The notes under the pieces were generated by a model that was not told where the DNA came from, ran no database searches, and saw only the letters and a program-made list of their open reading frames with translations. Source: an uncultured Lachnobacterium sp. (GTDB taxonomy: Bacteria; Bacillota; Clostridia; Lachnospirales; Lachnospiraceae). From it: a stretch of 24,290 nucleotides of DNA. The position numbers were made by a program, and so were the translations under genes. The DNA lies in assembly GCA_945971355.1 (NCBI GenBank), contig CAMFPD010000010.1, positions 1 to 24,290 of the forward strand, read 5' to 3'. Positions 1-8,032 of the stretch are shown one piece after another. Within the stretch, counting starts at the first letter, position 1, and each line of letters opens with the position of its first letter.

Positions 1-2
1 TT

Positions 3-464
3 TTTTCCTACAACGTGCAGATGATGGATACAAGGTTTGGTGGTGCCAGAGAATTTATGGAGGCTATAGAGAACATAGCACAAAAGCCTGGTATCAAGAC
101 AATTCAGCAGGCAGAGCCAATTGGACCTAAGTCGAATCTGGATGTGCTGGTTATTGCACCCTGCACAGGAAATACCCTGTCAAAGCTGTGGAATGGAATA
201 ACAGATTCACCTGTGCTTATGGCTGCAAAAGCTCATCTTAGAAATCAGAAGCCACTTGTTATATCTGTATCAACAAATGATGCAATGGGAATGAATTTTA
301 AAAACATTGGAAATCTTATGAATTGTAAAAATATCTATTTTGTTCCCTTTGGTCAGGATGACTGGAAGAAGAAGCCTGCATCGCTGATTGGTAATATGGA
401 AATGCTTCCAGATACAATTGAATGTGCATTAAAAGGTGAACAGATTCAGCCTGTGATCCTATGA
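3..464 (+). CDS. dpaB: Dipicolinate synthase subunit B, 3' part (cut by the window edge)
   Basis: This is the C-terminal part, about 153 codons, of the flavoprotein-like subunit of dipicolinate synthase (SpoVFB/DpaB). With DpaA it makes dipicolinic acid from dihydrodipicolinate in the mother cell of sporulating Firmicutes. The frame is open to the left edge. The codons before the internal GTG at 15 read FSYN and continue as VQMMDTRFG, which resembles the FNVKSTNTRFG stretch I recall from Bacillus SpoVFB, so the real start lies upstream and the GTG is an internal valine. Other recognisable stretches are LDVLVIAPCTGNTLSKLWN, TDSPVLMAAKAHLRN, STNDAMG and YFVPFGQDDWKKKP, the last near the usual C-terminus. 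The stop TGA at 462-464 touches the terminator of the convergent gene. dpaA would be expected just upstream, outside the window. Its presence implies at least an inherited sporulation capacity. Confidence 0.9.
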   Translation, partial: FSYNVQMMDTRFGGAREFMEAIENIAQKPGIKTIQQAEPIGPKSNLDVLVIAPCTGNTLSKLWNGITDSPVLMAAKAHLRNQKPLVISVSTNDAMGMNFKNIGNLMNCKNIYFVPFGQDDWKKKPASLIGNMEMLPDTIECALKGEQIQPVIL

Positions 465-496
465 AAAAAAGCGATACGCTCAAAAGAGAGTATCGC
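464..496 (-). terminator. Rho-independent terminator of the TSCPD gene (minus strand)
   Basis: GCGATAC (471-477) pairs perfectly with GTATCGC (490-496). An inner CTC/GAG closes an AAAA loop across one mismatch. Read on the minus strand, the hairpin is followed by seven T residues (A-run at 464-470 on the + strand). There is no T-run on the + side, so it mainly ends the minus-strand transcript. The A-run overlaps the last base of the dpaB stop codon. Confidence 0.8.
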
Positions 497-526
497 CTAC
501 ATATATCAATAATTATAGTGATAATT

Positions 527-781
527 CTACTGCTGTGCTTCGTATGCCTCGCGACATGCTTTTGCAAGTTGGTCGCCGCAGGAAGTATTTTTGAAACCGC
601 ATTTGATTCCGCCGATTTTTTCTTCTACCTGCTCAACGGTAAGTCCTTCAACAAGCTTTGGAATAGCCTGAAGATTTCCGTGGCATCCACCAGTGAATTT
701 TACATTGTGTACAATGTTTCCCTCTAATTCAAGCTCAATCTGTGTTGAACATGTTCCTTTTGTTTTGTATACGTATGACAT
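527..781 (-). CDS. TSCPD domain-containing protein (TIGR03905-like), 84 aa
   Basis: A small stand-alone TSCPD-domain protein. The domain is named after a motif also found at the C-terminus of class II (B12-dependent) ribonucleotide reductases, where its conserved cysteines probably bind metal. Here the motif reads TSCGD (residues 66-70), so the usual proline is glycine. The other hallmarks are FTGGCHGNLQAI (29-40), VEGLTVEQVEEKIGGIKCG and cysteines at 11, 33, 61, 68 and 76. It covers essentially the whole domain with nothing attached. The start ATG at 779-781 follows an AAAGGAG ribosome site. The gene is monocistronic, with an extended -10 promoter upstream and a terminator downstream. Its role is unknown; metal binding is inferred from the cysteine pattern. 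Confidence 0.85.
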   Translation of the reverse strand: MSYVYKTKGTCSTQIELELEGNIVHNVKFTGGCHGNLQAIPKLVEGLTVEQVEEKIGGIKCGFKNTSCGDQLAKACREAYEAQQ

Positions 782-838
782 TTGATTTCTCCTTTATCTG
801 TGCAATATATTGAGTGCTGTCTATTTCGCATATCTGAG

Positions 839-867
839 ATTATAGCAACAGTTTTTCTAATTATCAA
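839..867 (-). promoter_or_regulatory. Sigma-A promoter of the TSCPD gene
   Basis: On the minus strand, TTGATA (-35, 862-867) and TATAAT (-10, 839-844) are separated by exactly 17 bp. TGC precedes the -10 box (extended -10). Transcription runs leftward into the 84-aa gene. Confidence 0.75.
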
Positions 868-931
868 CTCAAAATCCATTATAATAGTACCCAGTTAACA
901 AAAAGTTAATAAAACATTCATTACTGTAGGT

Positions 932-960
932 TGTGAAAAATAGCTCAAAGTGGTACAATA
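932..960 (+). promoter_or_regulatory. Sigma-A promoter of secA
   Basis: TTGTGA (932-937) and TACAAT (955-960) are separated by 17 bp, with TGG immediately before the -10 box (extended -10). The predicted start near 967 leaves a leader of about 48 nt. That leader opens with a short perfect dyad, GTGTGA-GTGT-TCACAC (969-984). The promoter is divergent from the TSCPD promoter about 65 bp away. Confidence 0.7.
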
Positions 961-1014
961 CCGATATTGTGTGAGTGTTCACACCTTAGCAATTTGTATT
1001 GATAGGAGAACTAA

Positions 1015-3585
1015 ATGAGTGCAATAACAAAAATCTTTGGTACCCATAGCGAAAGAGAGTTAAAGAGAATATATCCGATTGCAGACAAGGTAGAGTCATA
1101 CCGTGATTCAATGATGGCATTATCGGATGAAGAACTCCAGGGTAAAACTAAAGAATTTAAGAACCGTTTGGAGAACGGAGAAACATTAGATGATATTCTT
1201 CCTGAGGCATATGCAACAGTGAGAGAGGCAGCAAGACGTGTTCTTGGAATGGAGCATTATAGAGTACAGATTATCGGTGGTATCATCCTTCATCAGGGTA
1301 GAATTGCCGAGATGAAAACTGGAGAAGGTAAGACACTTGTATCAACTCTTCCAGCATACCTTAATGCCCTTGAGGGAAAAGGCGTTTGTGTTGTAACAGT
1401 AAACGATTATCTGGCAAAACGAGATTCAGATGAGATGGGACAGGTTCATAGATTCCTGGGACTTTCAGTAGGAGTAGTTTTAGGAGGAATGGACAATGAT
1501 GAGCGTAGAAAAGCTTATGCATGTGACATTACATATGTGACAAATAATGAGCTTGGATTTGATTACCTCAGGGACAATATGGTTATCTACAAGGAACAAT
1601 TGGTTCAGAGAGGCCTTAACTATGCAATTATCGATGAGGTTGACTCCGTACTTATCGATGAAGCCCGTACACCACTTATTATTTCAGGACAGAGCGGAAA
1701 ATCAACAAAGCTTTATGAGGCATGTGATATTTTAGCACAGCAGCTTCAGAGAGGTGAGGATATCCCAGAGTATTCAAAGATGGATGCGATTATGGGTCTT
1801 GAGCAGGAAGAGAGCGGAGACTTTATCGTAAATGAAAAGGACAAGGTTGTAAATCTTACCCAGGAGGGTGTTCATAAGGTAGAGCAGTTCTTCCATATTG
1901 AAAACCTTGCAGATCCTGAAAATCTTGAGATTCAGCATAATATTATTCTTGCACTTCGTGCCCATAACCTTATGTTTAAGGATCAGGATTATGTAGTTAA
2001 GGATGAAGAGGTACTTATCGTAGATGAGTTTACTGGCCGAATTATGCCAGGTCGTAGATACTCAGATGGACTCCATCAGGCCATTGAAGCTAAGGAGCAT
2101 GTAAAGGTAAGACGTGAGAGTAAGACACTTGCAACTATTACCTTCCAGAATTTCTTTAATAAATTCACAAAGAAATCAGGTATGACAGGTACTGCTTTGA
2201 CAGAGGAGAAGGAGTTCCGAGATATCTATGGAATGGATGTAATTGAAATTCCAACAAATCGTCCAGTAATCAGACAGGATTTACAGGATGCTGTATACAA
2301 GACACAAAAGGAAAAATTCCATGCAGTAGTTGAGTCTGTAAAAGAGGCTCATGCAAAGGGACAGCCGGTTCTTGTAGGTACAATTACAATTGAGACTTCT
2401 GAGCTTTTAAGTAAAATGCTTAAGAAAGAGGGAATTCAGCATACAGTACTTAATGCTAAGTTCCATGAGCAGGAAGCCCAGATTGTTGCAGAAGCAGGAA
2501 GACATGGTGCTGTTACAATCGCAACTAACATGGCTGGACGTGGAACAGATATTAAGCTTGATGACGAAGCGAAAGCTGCTGGTGGTCTCAAAATTGTAGG
2601 TACAGAGAGACATGAATCCAGACGAATTGATAATCAGCTTCGCGGACGTTCAGGAAGACAGGGAGATCCAGGAGAGTCTCAGTTCTTTATTTCGCTTGAG
2701 GATGATTTGATGAGACTCTTCGGTTCAGAGAGACTGATGGATGTGTTCAATACATTGGGTGTACCTGAAAATGAGCAGATTCAGCATAAGATGTTGACAT
2801 CTGCAATTGAGAAGGCACAGGAGAAAATAGAGAGCAATAACTTTGGAATCCGTAAGAACCTTCTTGAATATGATCAGGTTAATAATGACCAGAGAGAGAT
2901 AATATATGCGGAGCGTCTCAAGGTGTTGAATGGAGATAACATGCGCGAAGCAATCTTCAAGATGATTCAGGAACAGGTTGAAAAAGCTGTTGATACATGT
3001 ATCTCAGAGGAAATCCCAAGAGATGAGTGGAATATCACAGAGCTTAATGAACTTGTAATTCCAATTATCCCACTTGAGAAAATTCATGCAGAGGATATCC
3101 AGGATATCAAAAATGCAAGTGGATTAAAGCAGTATCTCAAGGAAAAGGCAGTTATGCTTTACGAGTCAAAAGAGGCAGAATTCCCAGAACCAGAACAGTT
3201 CAGAGAAATCGAGCGAGTTGTCCTTCTCAAGGTCATCGACCGTAAATGGATGGACCATATCGATGATATGACACAGCTTCGTCAGGGAATTGGTCTTCAG
3301 GCATATGGACAGAGAGATCCTCTCGTAGAATACAAGATGGCTGGATTTGATATGTTCGACTCAATGATTTCTGCAATTCAGGAAGACACAATCAGACTTC
3401 TCTATCATGTACAGGTTCAGCAGAAGGTTGAGCGTGAGCAGGTAGCAAAGGTTACAGGAACTAATAAGGATGAGTCAGCTGCAAATGCACCTAAAAAGCG
3501 AGCAGCTAAGAAAGTATTTCCAAATGAGCCATGCCCATGTGGTTCAGGAAAGAAGTACAAACAGTGCTGTGGAAAGTTTAATTAA
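1015..3585 (+). CDS. secA: Preprotein translocase ATPase SecA
   Basis: The cytosolic/peripheral ATPase that drives secretory preproteins through SecYEG. At 856 aa it has normal family length. Visible parts are the N-terminal helix, the nucleotide-binding domain with Walker A MKTGEGKT (around residue 100) and DEAD-like IDEVDSVLIDEARTPL (around 206), the preprotein cross-linking domain, the second helicase-like domain with ATNMAGRGTDIKL and QLRGRSGRQGD, the helical wing and scaffold (MDHIDDMTQLRQGIGLQAYGQRDP), and a lysine-rich linker. The tail is the zinc-binding EPCPCGSGKKYKQCC that contacts SecB or the ribosome in other bacteria. ATG at 1015 follows AGGAG at 1004-1008. It has its own promoter and a strong terminator, so it is monocistronic. 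In many Firmicutes prfB follows secA, but not here. Confidence 0.98.
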   Translation: MSAITKIFGTHSERELKRIYPIADKVESYRDSMMALSDEELQGKTKEFKNRLENGETLDDILPEAYATVREAARRVLGMEHYRVQIIGGIILHQGRIAEMKTGEGKTLVSTLPAYLNALEGKGVCVVTVNDYLAKRDSDEMGQVHRFLGLSVGVVLGGMDNDERRKAYACDITYVTNNELGFDYLRDNMVIYKEQLVQRGLNYAIIDEVDSVLIDEARTPLIISGQSGKSTKLYEACDILAQQLQRGEDIPEYSKMDAIMGLEQEESGDFIVNEKDKVVNLTQEGVHKVEQFFHIENLADPENLEIQHNIILALRAHNLMFKDQDYVVKDEEVLIVDEFTGRIMPGRRYSDGLHQAIEAKEHVKVRRESKTLATITFQNFFNKFTKKSGMTGTALTEEKEFRDIYGMDVIEIPTNRPVIRQDLQDAVYKTQKEKFHAVVESVKEAHAKGQPVLVGTITIETSELLSKMLKKEGIQHTVLNAKFHEQEAQIVAEAGRHGAVTIATNMAGRGTDIKLDDEAKAAGGLKIVGTERHESRRIDNQLRGRSGRQGDPGESQFFISLEDDLMRLFGSERLMDVFNTLGVPENEQIQHKMLTSAIEKAQEKIESNNFGIRKNLLEYDQVNNDQREIIYAERLKVLNGDNMREAIFKMIQEQVEKAVDTCISEEIPRDEWNITELNELVIPIIPLEKIHAEDIQDIKNASGLKQYLKEKAVMLYESKEAEFPEPEQFREIERVVLLKVIDRKWMDHIDDMTQLRQGIGLQAYGQRDPLVEYKMAGFDMFDSMISAIQEDTIRLLYHVQVQQKVEREQVAKVTGTNKDESAANAPKKRAAKKVFPNEPCPCGSGKKYKQCCGKFN

Positions 3586-3600
3586 ATAGCGGATTATGGA

Positions 3601-3631
3601 AAACCTCCTCACTTTATGTGAGGAGGTTTTT
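3601..3631 (+). terminator. Rho-independent terminator of secA
   Basis: A perfect 12-bp stem (3601-3612 with 3618-3629) closes a TTTAT loop. The GC-rich core is CCTCCTCAC/GTGAGGAGG, and the T-run ends at 3631. It begins 15 bp after the secA stop. Confidence 0.95.
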
Positions 3632-3772
3632 GTAATTATAGCTTAGTTACCGGTTATCATGGGAAGGTATATATATGTTGGGATAGTAGTTCCGAATAGC
3701 TACAGAATGAATTTATGAATGGAGTGTAAGTAATTGGGGAATTGCATACACAATATCGGTAAGAAGAATATA

Positions 3773-3801
3773 TTGACTAGATAAATGTGTGGTACTATAA
3801 T
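3773..3801 (+). promoter_or_regulatory. Sigma-A promoter of the chemoreceptor gene
   Basis: TTGACT (3773-3778) and TATAAT (3796-3801) have a 17-bp spacer. The inferred leader is about 50 nt and contains a GGGAGGAAA stretch (around 3826) and a nearer GGGGGAAA site (around 3849). No sigma-D box was seen, so this receptor does not obviously share the flagellar promoter type used at 14267. Confidence 0.75.
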
Positions 3802-3860
3802 ACTAAATAGACAACTCAGTATGTTGGGAGGAAAATAAAATTTTATTTGGGGGAAATAAC

Positions 3861-5531
3861 ATGAAAAAAATGGCAATGAAAACAAGAATTATTTTGACAT
3901 CGTTGGTCATCCTTTGGATTGGGGTGTTCTTACTTGTCATCAATTCAATCAGAACCGTGGAATCTGGAATCAAAAGTTCTATGGTGAAACAATTTGTGGA
4001 AGAGGATAAGCAGATAGCTGCGCAGGCAGAGATTATTTTGGAAAAAGGTGGAGGAACAGAGGAATTACAGTCCTTTGTAAGCAACCTTATACAGAAGAAT
4101 CAAAACATTGCTTATGCGGTTGTTATAGATACAACTGTTACTGCGATTGCACATTCTGATACGGAAAAAATCGGAAAAAATTATTCTGATGATACAACAT
4201 ATACAGTACCTGCTGCAACGCAAGGTGAGGTAAAGACAAGTGAGTTCTGGGCGGATGTACAGCAGGCATGGACATATGATGTAATGTATCCGATTTATCA
4301 GAATGGTGAACTCGTTGCATCTATGGATATAGGAATATATGATAATACAGTAAGTGATGTTTCATCTGCTGTTAAAAAGACAGAGATAATCTCGGCGGCA
4401 GTACTGTTGCTTATTGTAGGTGCGCTGTTGGCAGTTGTGCTGAAACGTGAATTGAAGGATTTCAGCAAGCTTGCATCTGTTTTTGATATTATGGGAGAGG
4501 GAGATTTTACTGTAGAAATCGACCAGAAGTATATTGAGCGCAATGATGAAATTGGTATAATTGCAAAGTCTGCAGAGAATATGAAAGAAAACTTGGCGAG
4601 ACTTATAGGAAGGACTAACAAAGAGGTTCAGGCACTCTCGCAAATGCAGAAAAATCTTACAGAGAGAATTGACGATACAAGAAATAAATCATCATTTATT
4701 GTTTCTATTACAGACAATGCTGTTGGACATACGGAAGAACAGAAATCACTTTCTGTGGATAATATGAATCGTGCAAAGGATATAAGTGAGGGTGTTAACA
4801 GTGTGTCTGATAATATCTCGAACATAAGTCTTGCTGCGCAGGAAACTGCATCGGCGGCTGAGGTAGGAGCGGAAAAACTCAATAATGTAGTTAATCAGGT
4901 TCAGAAAATTGGAGCTAATGTACATGAGACAAGAAAGCAGATTGGCGAACTTGAGAGTATGTCAAGTGAGATAGAAAGTGTTATAAAGATGATTGCAGAT
5001 ATTGCATCACAGACAAATCTTCTTTCACTCAATGCGTCGATTGAGGCAGCCCGTGCCGGTGAGCAGGGTAAAGGCTTTGCTGTAGTTGCAACTGAAGTTG
5101 GGGCACTTGCAGTTCAGTCCAGTGAGTCTGCCGAGAAAATTGCTGATATGATACGTGAGATTCAGGAGTGTATAAAGGCATGTGTTAAACTTATGGAGGA
5201 AGGTGTTGATTCAGCTCAGGAAGGTGTTGACTTAGCTGAGGACACAAAGGTAAGTTTCGAGGGAATTAACGATAAGATAAATGAAATTTCCAATGAAATT
5301 AGAAGTATTGCTGATATTGTACAGGAGACTTCGGATGGGGTTGACTCATTGCAGGCAGCTATAGAAACAATAGAGGAGATAGCTGGTGAGGTCAGCGAAA
5401 ATACAGGAAATATTTCTGATGCTGTAAATGAGCAGAGTGATATGATGTATCGTGTGAAAGAGGAGATTAGTGAACTTGCACAAATCTCAACTGAATTGTC
5501 AGAGGGACTCAGGGCATTTAGAATTAAATAA
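3861..5531 (+). CDS. Methyl-accepting chemotaxis protein, single-Cache-like sensor
   Basis: A transmembrane chemoreceptor of 556 aa that should signal through CheA/CheW to the flagellar motor. Order: short N-tail, membrane helix about 9-29, extracellular single-Cache-like domain about 35-165 (AYAVVIDTTVTAIAHSD, MYPIYQNGELVASMDIGIY), second membrane helix about 175-194, HAMP about 195-250 (GEGDFTVEI, NDEIGIIAKSAENM), then a coiled-coil signalling domain. The signalling tip around 383-420 reads QTNLLSLNASIEAARAGEQ and KGFAVVATEVGALAVQSS, close to consensus. The protein ends in LRAFRIK with no NWETF-type CheR/CheB tethering pentapeptide. ATG at 3861 follows GGGGGAAA. The ligand cannot be read from sequence. 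The gene stands alone between its own promoter and a probable terminator. Confidence 0.93.
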   Translation: MKKMAMKTRIILTSLVILWIGVFLLVINSIRTVESGIKSSMVKQFVEEDKQIAAQAEIILEKGGGTEELQSFVSNLIQKNQNIAYAVVIDTTVTAIAHSDTEKIGKNYSDDTTYTVPAATQGEVKTSEFWADVQQAWTYDVMYPIYQNGELVASMDIGIYDNTVSDVSSAVKKTEIISAAVLLLIVGALLAVVLKRELKDFSKLASVFDIMGEGDFTVEIDQKYIERNDEIGIIAKSAENMKENLARLIGRTNKEVQALSQMQKNLTERIDDTRNKSSFIVSITDNAVGHTEEQKSLSVDNMNRAKDISEGVNSVSDNISNISLAAQETASAAEVGAEKLNNVVNQVQKIGANVHETRKQIGELESMSSEIESVIKMIADIASQTNLLSLNASIEAARAGEQGKGFAVVATEVGALAVQSSESAEKIADMIREIQECIKACVKLMEEGVDSAQEGVDLAEDTKVSFEGINDKINEISNEIRSIADIVQETSDGVDSLQAAIETIEEIAGEVSENTGNISDAVNEQSDMMYRVKEEISELAQISTELSEGLRAFRIK

Positions 5532-5549
5532 AACAAATAGTACTTATGC

Positions 5550-5593
5550 AAAACAGCTGTGATATCCATCATTAGGGTCGCAGCTATTTTGTT
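5550..5593 (+). terminator. Probable terminator after the chemoreceptor gene
   Basis: AGCTGTGA (5555-5562) pairs with TCGCAGCT (5578-5585), including one G-U pair. The stem extends across a mismatch by AAAA/TTTT. The loop is long (about 15 nt) and the T-run is interrupted (TTTTGTT). Plausible but weaker than the secA terminator. Confidence 0.6.
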
Positions 5594-5651
5594 ATGTGGA
5601 AAATTAGTGCATATTCACTTAATTTAGAGAGATGAATTTACTGGATAACTA

Positions 5652-5660
5652 TGATAAAAT
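5652..5660 (+). promoter_or_regulatory. Possible extended -10 promoter of the diguanylate cyclase gene
   Basis: TGATAAAAT is an extended -10 box (TGn followed by TAAAAT at 5655-5660). No good -35 box sits 16-18 bp upstream. The same ATGATAAA core occurs before uvrB, recD2 and carA, which supports it weakly. A short hairpin (TGCATAT-ATAT-GTGTGCA, 5686-5703, with G-U pairs in RNA) lies between it and the start codon. Confidence 0.3.
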
Positions 5661-5720
5661 AATAATATATAGGGAGTAGGTTATCTGCATATATATGTGT
5701 GCACAGAGTGGGGAATAAAA

Positions 5721-7856
5721 ATGAATATAACTAATTTGGAAATGACGCAAGCTACGGTAGAGATATTTGGTGGGTTTATCTGCATTATGCTTGCAATAAT
5801 AATAACGATGAACGGATATGAAAGAAATAGCTGGAAACTGTTGAAGTGGATGTTTTATTCAACAGCAGTCAGTTTTTTCTCAGAAACGTGTGCATATATT
5901 TTCAGAGGAAATGTTGATAGTGTAAGCATGGCGATGACTAGAATCTGTAATTTTTGCGTTTCCTTTATAAACATAGTATTAATTACTTTATTTATACATT
6001 ATTTGTATAGTCTTCTGCGTGAAAGTGGTCTAAAACCAGGCAGGATATATATAAGCATTGTCAGTGTATCTGTTGTTATTGATTTCATAATTCTAGTAAC
6101 TAATGTATATACCAAATGGATGTATTATTTTGATGAAGCAAATTGTTATCATAGAAATACTGGTTGGTATATTTATACGGCATTAAATTTGGTATGCATT
6201 TTAGTTAGCTGTGTTATGTTTATACGATACCGAAAGGCAATGAGTAAAATTCTGTTTGCGTCGTTGGTGCTTTATGCTTTGGCACCGATGATAGATATTG
6301 CACTGCAGACTGTTATATATGGAATATCCATAACAAATATAGGTGTATTTGTTGCTTTGTTTCTTATGCTTTTTGCATATCTGAAGGAATGGAGCAAAAA
6401 TGAGACAAGACAGTACAAAGAGAGGAAGGTTTTTGACAGCATTGTCCTATTTGTAATAATGGCAATAAGTATGAGTGCTGCTATTGTTTCGTGTATTATA
6501 TCCATAGACAATATTTCTGATGAAAATTCTGAGAGCAATAGTATGCTCATTGCACACATGGTTAATGATGGAATCGAAAATGAATTTATAAGACCTATTG
6601 TTGTTGCAGAAACAATGTCCAACGACTATAGCTTGAGAGAGTATATGAAAAGAAGCGGTGATGCATCATCAGAAGAGGTGGAGGATGAGGTTGCAGCATA
6701 TCTGGATTCTATCAGAAATGGTTTTGGATATTATATGGTTTATGCTGTTTGTGATGCTTCAAAGGCTTATTATACATATGATGGAATGGGCAAGTATATT
6801 GACATAGAAAACGACGAAAGTGATTTCTGGTATAAGAGGTTCTTGGAAGAAGGAAAGCATTATGATCTTGAGGTAGATACAGATGAGACCAGCAATTGGG
6901 ATCTCTCAGTTTTTATTAATACAGAGATTACTGATGAAAAGGGAAAATTTCTTGGGGTTTGTGGTGTGGGTATGGAAATGACGGACCTGCAGCGTATTCT
7001 TAAACAGTATGAAGAAGAATATAATCTGAAGATTGATCTGATTGATGAAAAGGGAATTATACAGATTGATACAGATGGAAAGAAAATTGGGAAAGCGTAT
7101 GAGGATGCGCAATATTTTGAAAATGTAAGTTCAAGTGATTTTTACTATGAAGAGGGAACTCAAACCAGTCGAATGACAAAGTATATGGAGGAATTGGGCT
7201 GGTATATAGTTGTGGAGGACTGTAATCCAAATAAAATAAATGTGATAGAGCTTGTGACATCAAGTGTTATTATTTTTCTGATAGGTCTTGTGATGATGGG
7301 AATTGTATTCTTTGTTATTTTCAGCCGTGAAAGAAAAGCATCCAGAGAACTAATGGAGAAAAGGAGAATATCTCTTACGGATGATATAACAGGTCTGTTT
7401 AATCGCCGCGCATATGATGAGGATAGCATGAAAATGCAAGAGAATAATCAGATATCCTCAAAGACAATAATCATGATGGATATAAATGGATTAAAACAGG
7501 TAAATGATACATATGGGCATCTGGCAGGAGATGAGCTTATTATTGGCGCTGCAAATTGCATTCAGACATCAATGGGAAAGTTTGGAAGGATATACAGGAC
7601 AGGCGGAGATGAATTTGTGGCATTGCTGGAATGCAGTAAAAATCAACTAAACGATATGTTAAAGACTTTTGAACATATAACAGGAAACTGGAAGGGAACA
7701 TACCCGAGTGATCTTTTGGTGTCAAAAGGAATTGTTGTTTGCAAAGAGCATGAAGATATGAACTTTCAGGAAATGAAAGAGTTGGCAGACAAGCTTATGT
7801 ATAAAGATAAGGATGAGTATTACAGGAGTACGGGTAAAATGCGCAGAAAAGTGTAA
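5721..7856 (+). CDS. Membrane diguanylate cyclase: 7TM-like region, Cache-like domain, GGDEF
   Basis: A predicted cyclic-di-GMP synthase of 711 aa with two separate sensory regions. The N-terminal ~230 residues form about seven hydrophobic helices (for example GGFICIMLAIIITMNG and LVCILVSCVMFI), like a 7TM or histidine-kinase-type sensor. An eighth helix follows (DSIVLFVIMAISMSAAIVS), then an extracellular Cache-like region about 265-515 (GYYMVYAVCDASKAYYTYDG, FLGVCGVGMEMTDL). A further helix (VIIFLIGLVMMGIVFFVI) leads to the GGDEF domain with DDITGLFNRRAYDED, MMDINGLKQVNDTYGH, the intact GGDEF at 628-632 and ADKLMYKDK. No RxxD inhibitory I-site lies before GGDEF, so product feedback may be missing. 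I chose ATG 5721 over the in-frame GTG at 5697 because a GTGGGGA site precedes it and the longer N-tail is not membrane-like. The signal sensed is unknown. Confidence 0.9.
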   Translation: MNITNLEMTQATVEIFGGFICIMLAIIITMNGYERNSWKLLKWMFYSTAVSFFSETCAYIFRGNVDSVSMAMTRICNFCVSFINIVLITLFIHYLYSLLRESGLKPGRIYISIVSVSVVIDFIILVTNVYTKWMYYFDEANCYHRNTGWYIYTALNLVCILVSCVMFIRYRKAMSKILFASLVLYALAPMIDIALQTVIYGISITNIGVFVALFLMLFAYLKEWSKNETRQYKERKVFDSIVLFVIMAISMSAAIVSCIISIDNISDENSESNSMLIAHMVNDGIENEFIRPIVVAETMSNDYSLREYMKRSGDASSEEVEDEVAAYLDSIRNGFGYYMVYAVCDASKAYYTYDGMGKYIDIENDESDFWYKRFLEEGKHYDLEVDTDETSNWDLSVFINTEITDEKGKFLGVCGVGMEMTDLQRILKQYEEEYNLKIDLIDEKGIIQIDTDGKKIGKAYEDAQYFENVSSSDFYYEEGTQTSRMTKYMEELGWYIVVEDCNPNKINVIELVTSSVIIFLIGLVMMGIVFFVIFSRERKASRELMEKRRISLTDDITGLFNRRAYDEDSMKMQENNQISSKTIIMMDINGLKQVNDTYGHLAGDELIIGAANCIQTSMGKFGRIYRTGGDEFVALLECSKNQLNDMLKTFEHITGNWKGTYPSDLLVSKGIVVCKEHEDMNFQEMKELADKLMYKDKDEYYRSTGKMRRKV

Positions 7857-7870
7857 CTTGGATAATGAAT

Positions 7871-7884
7871 AGAACAAATGTTCT
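7871..7884 (+). promoter_or_regulatory. LexA (SOS) operator upstream of uvrBA
   Basis: AGAACAAATGTTCT matches the Gram-positive LexA/DinR operator core GAAC-N4-GTTC with fully symmetrical arms. It lies 9 bp upstream of the -35 box of the putative uvrB promoter. A second half-site, GAACATTT (7903-7910), lies between the -35 and -10 boxes. Known SOS control of uvrBA in Bacillus fits this placement. Confidence 0.8.
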
Positions 7885-7892
7885 AAAATCTA

Positions 7893-7921
7893 TGGACAAT
7901 CGGAACATTTCATGATAAAAT
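7893..7921 (+). promoter_or_regulatory. Sigma-A promoter of uvrBA
   Basis: TGGACA (7893-7898) and TAAAAT (7916-7921) have a 17-bp spacer, with TGA before the -10 (extended -10). The leader to uvrB is about 105 nt. The LexA box just upstream and the half-site in the spacer support this as the controlled promoter. Confidence 0.6.
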
Positions 7922-8032
7922 ATGCAATAATTTGCAGAAGATTTAAAAATGAAATGTGTTTCGATTGTCTATTTTTGTGCATATTAATTGTGAATATGGC
8001 AGAGCATAAAGATTAAGAGAAAAGAGGCAGAT

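Noticed and set aside
461..727. Open frame of 88 codons on the + strand after dpaB
   Set aside because: It is antisense to the well-recognised TSCPD gene and contains its terminator hairpin; no family resemblance.
5697..5720. GTG at 5697 as start of the diguanylate cyclase
   Set aside because: ATG at 5721 has a better-placed ribosome site, and the eight extra residues include nothing conserved.
5594..5720. Cyclic-di-GMP riboswitch before the cyclase gene
   Set aside because: No GCAAACC-like conserved GEMM core or paired helices were found in this leader or in the chemoreceptor leader.
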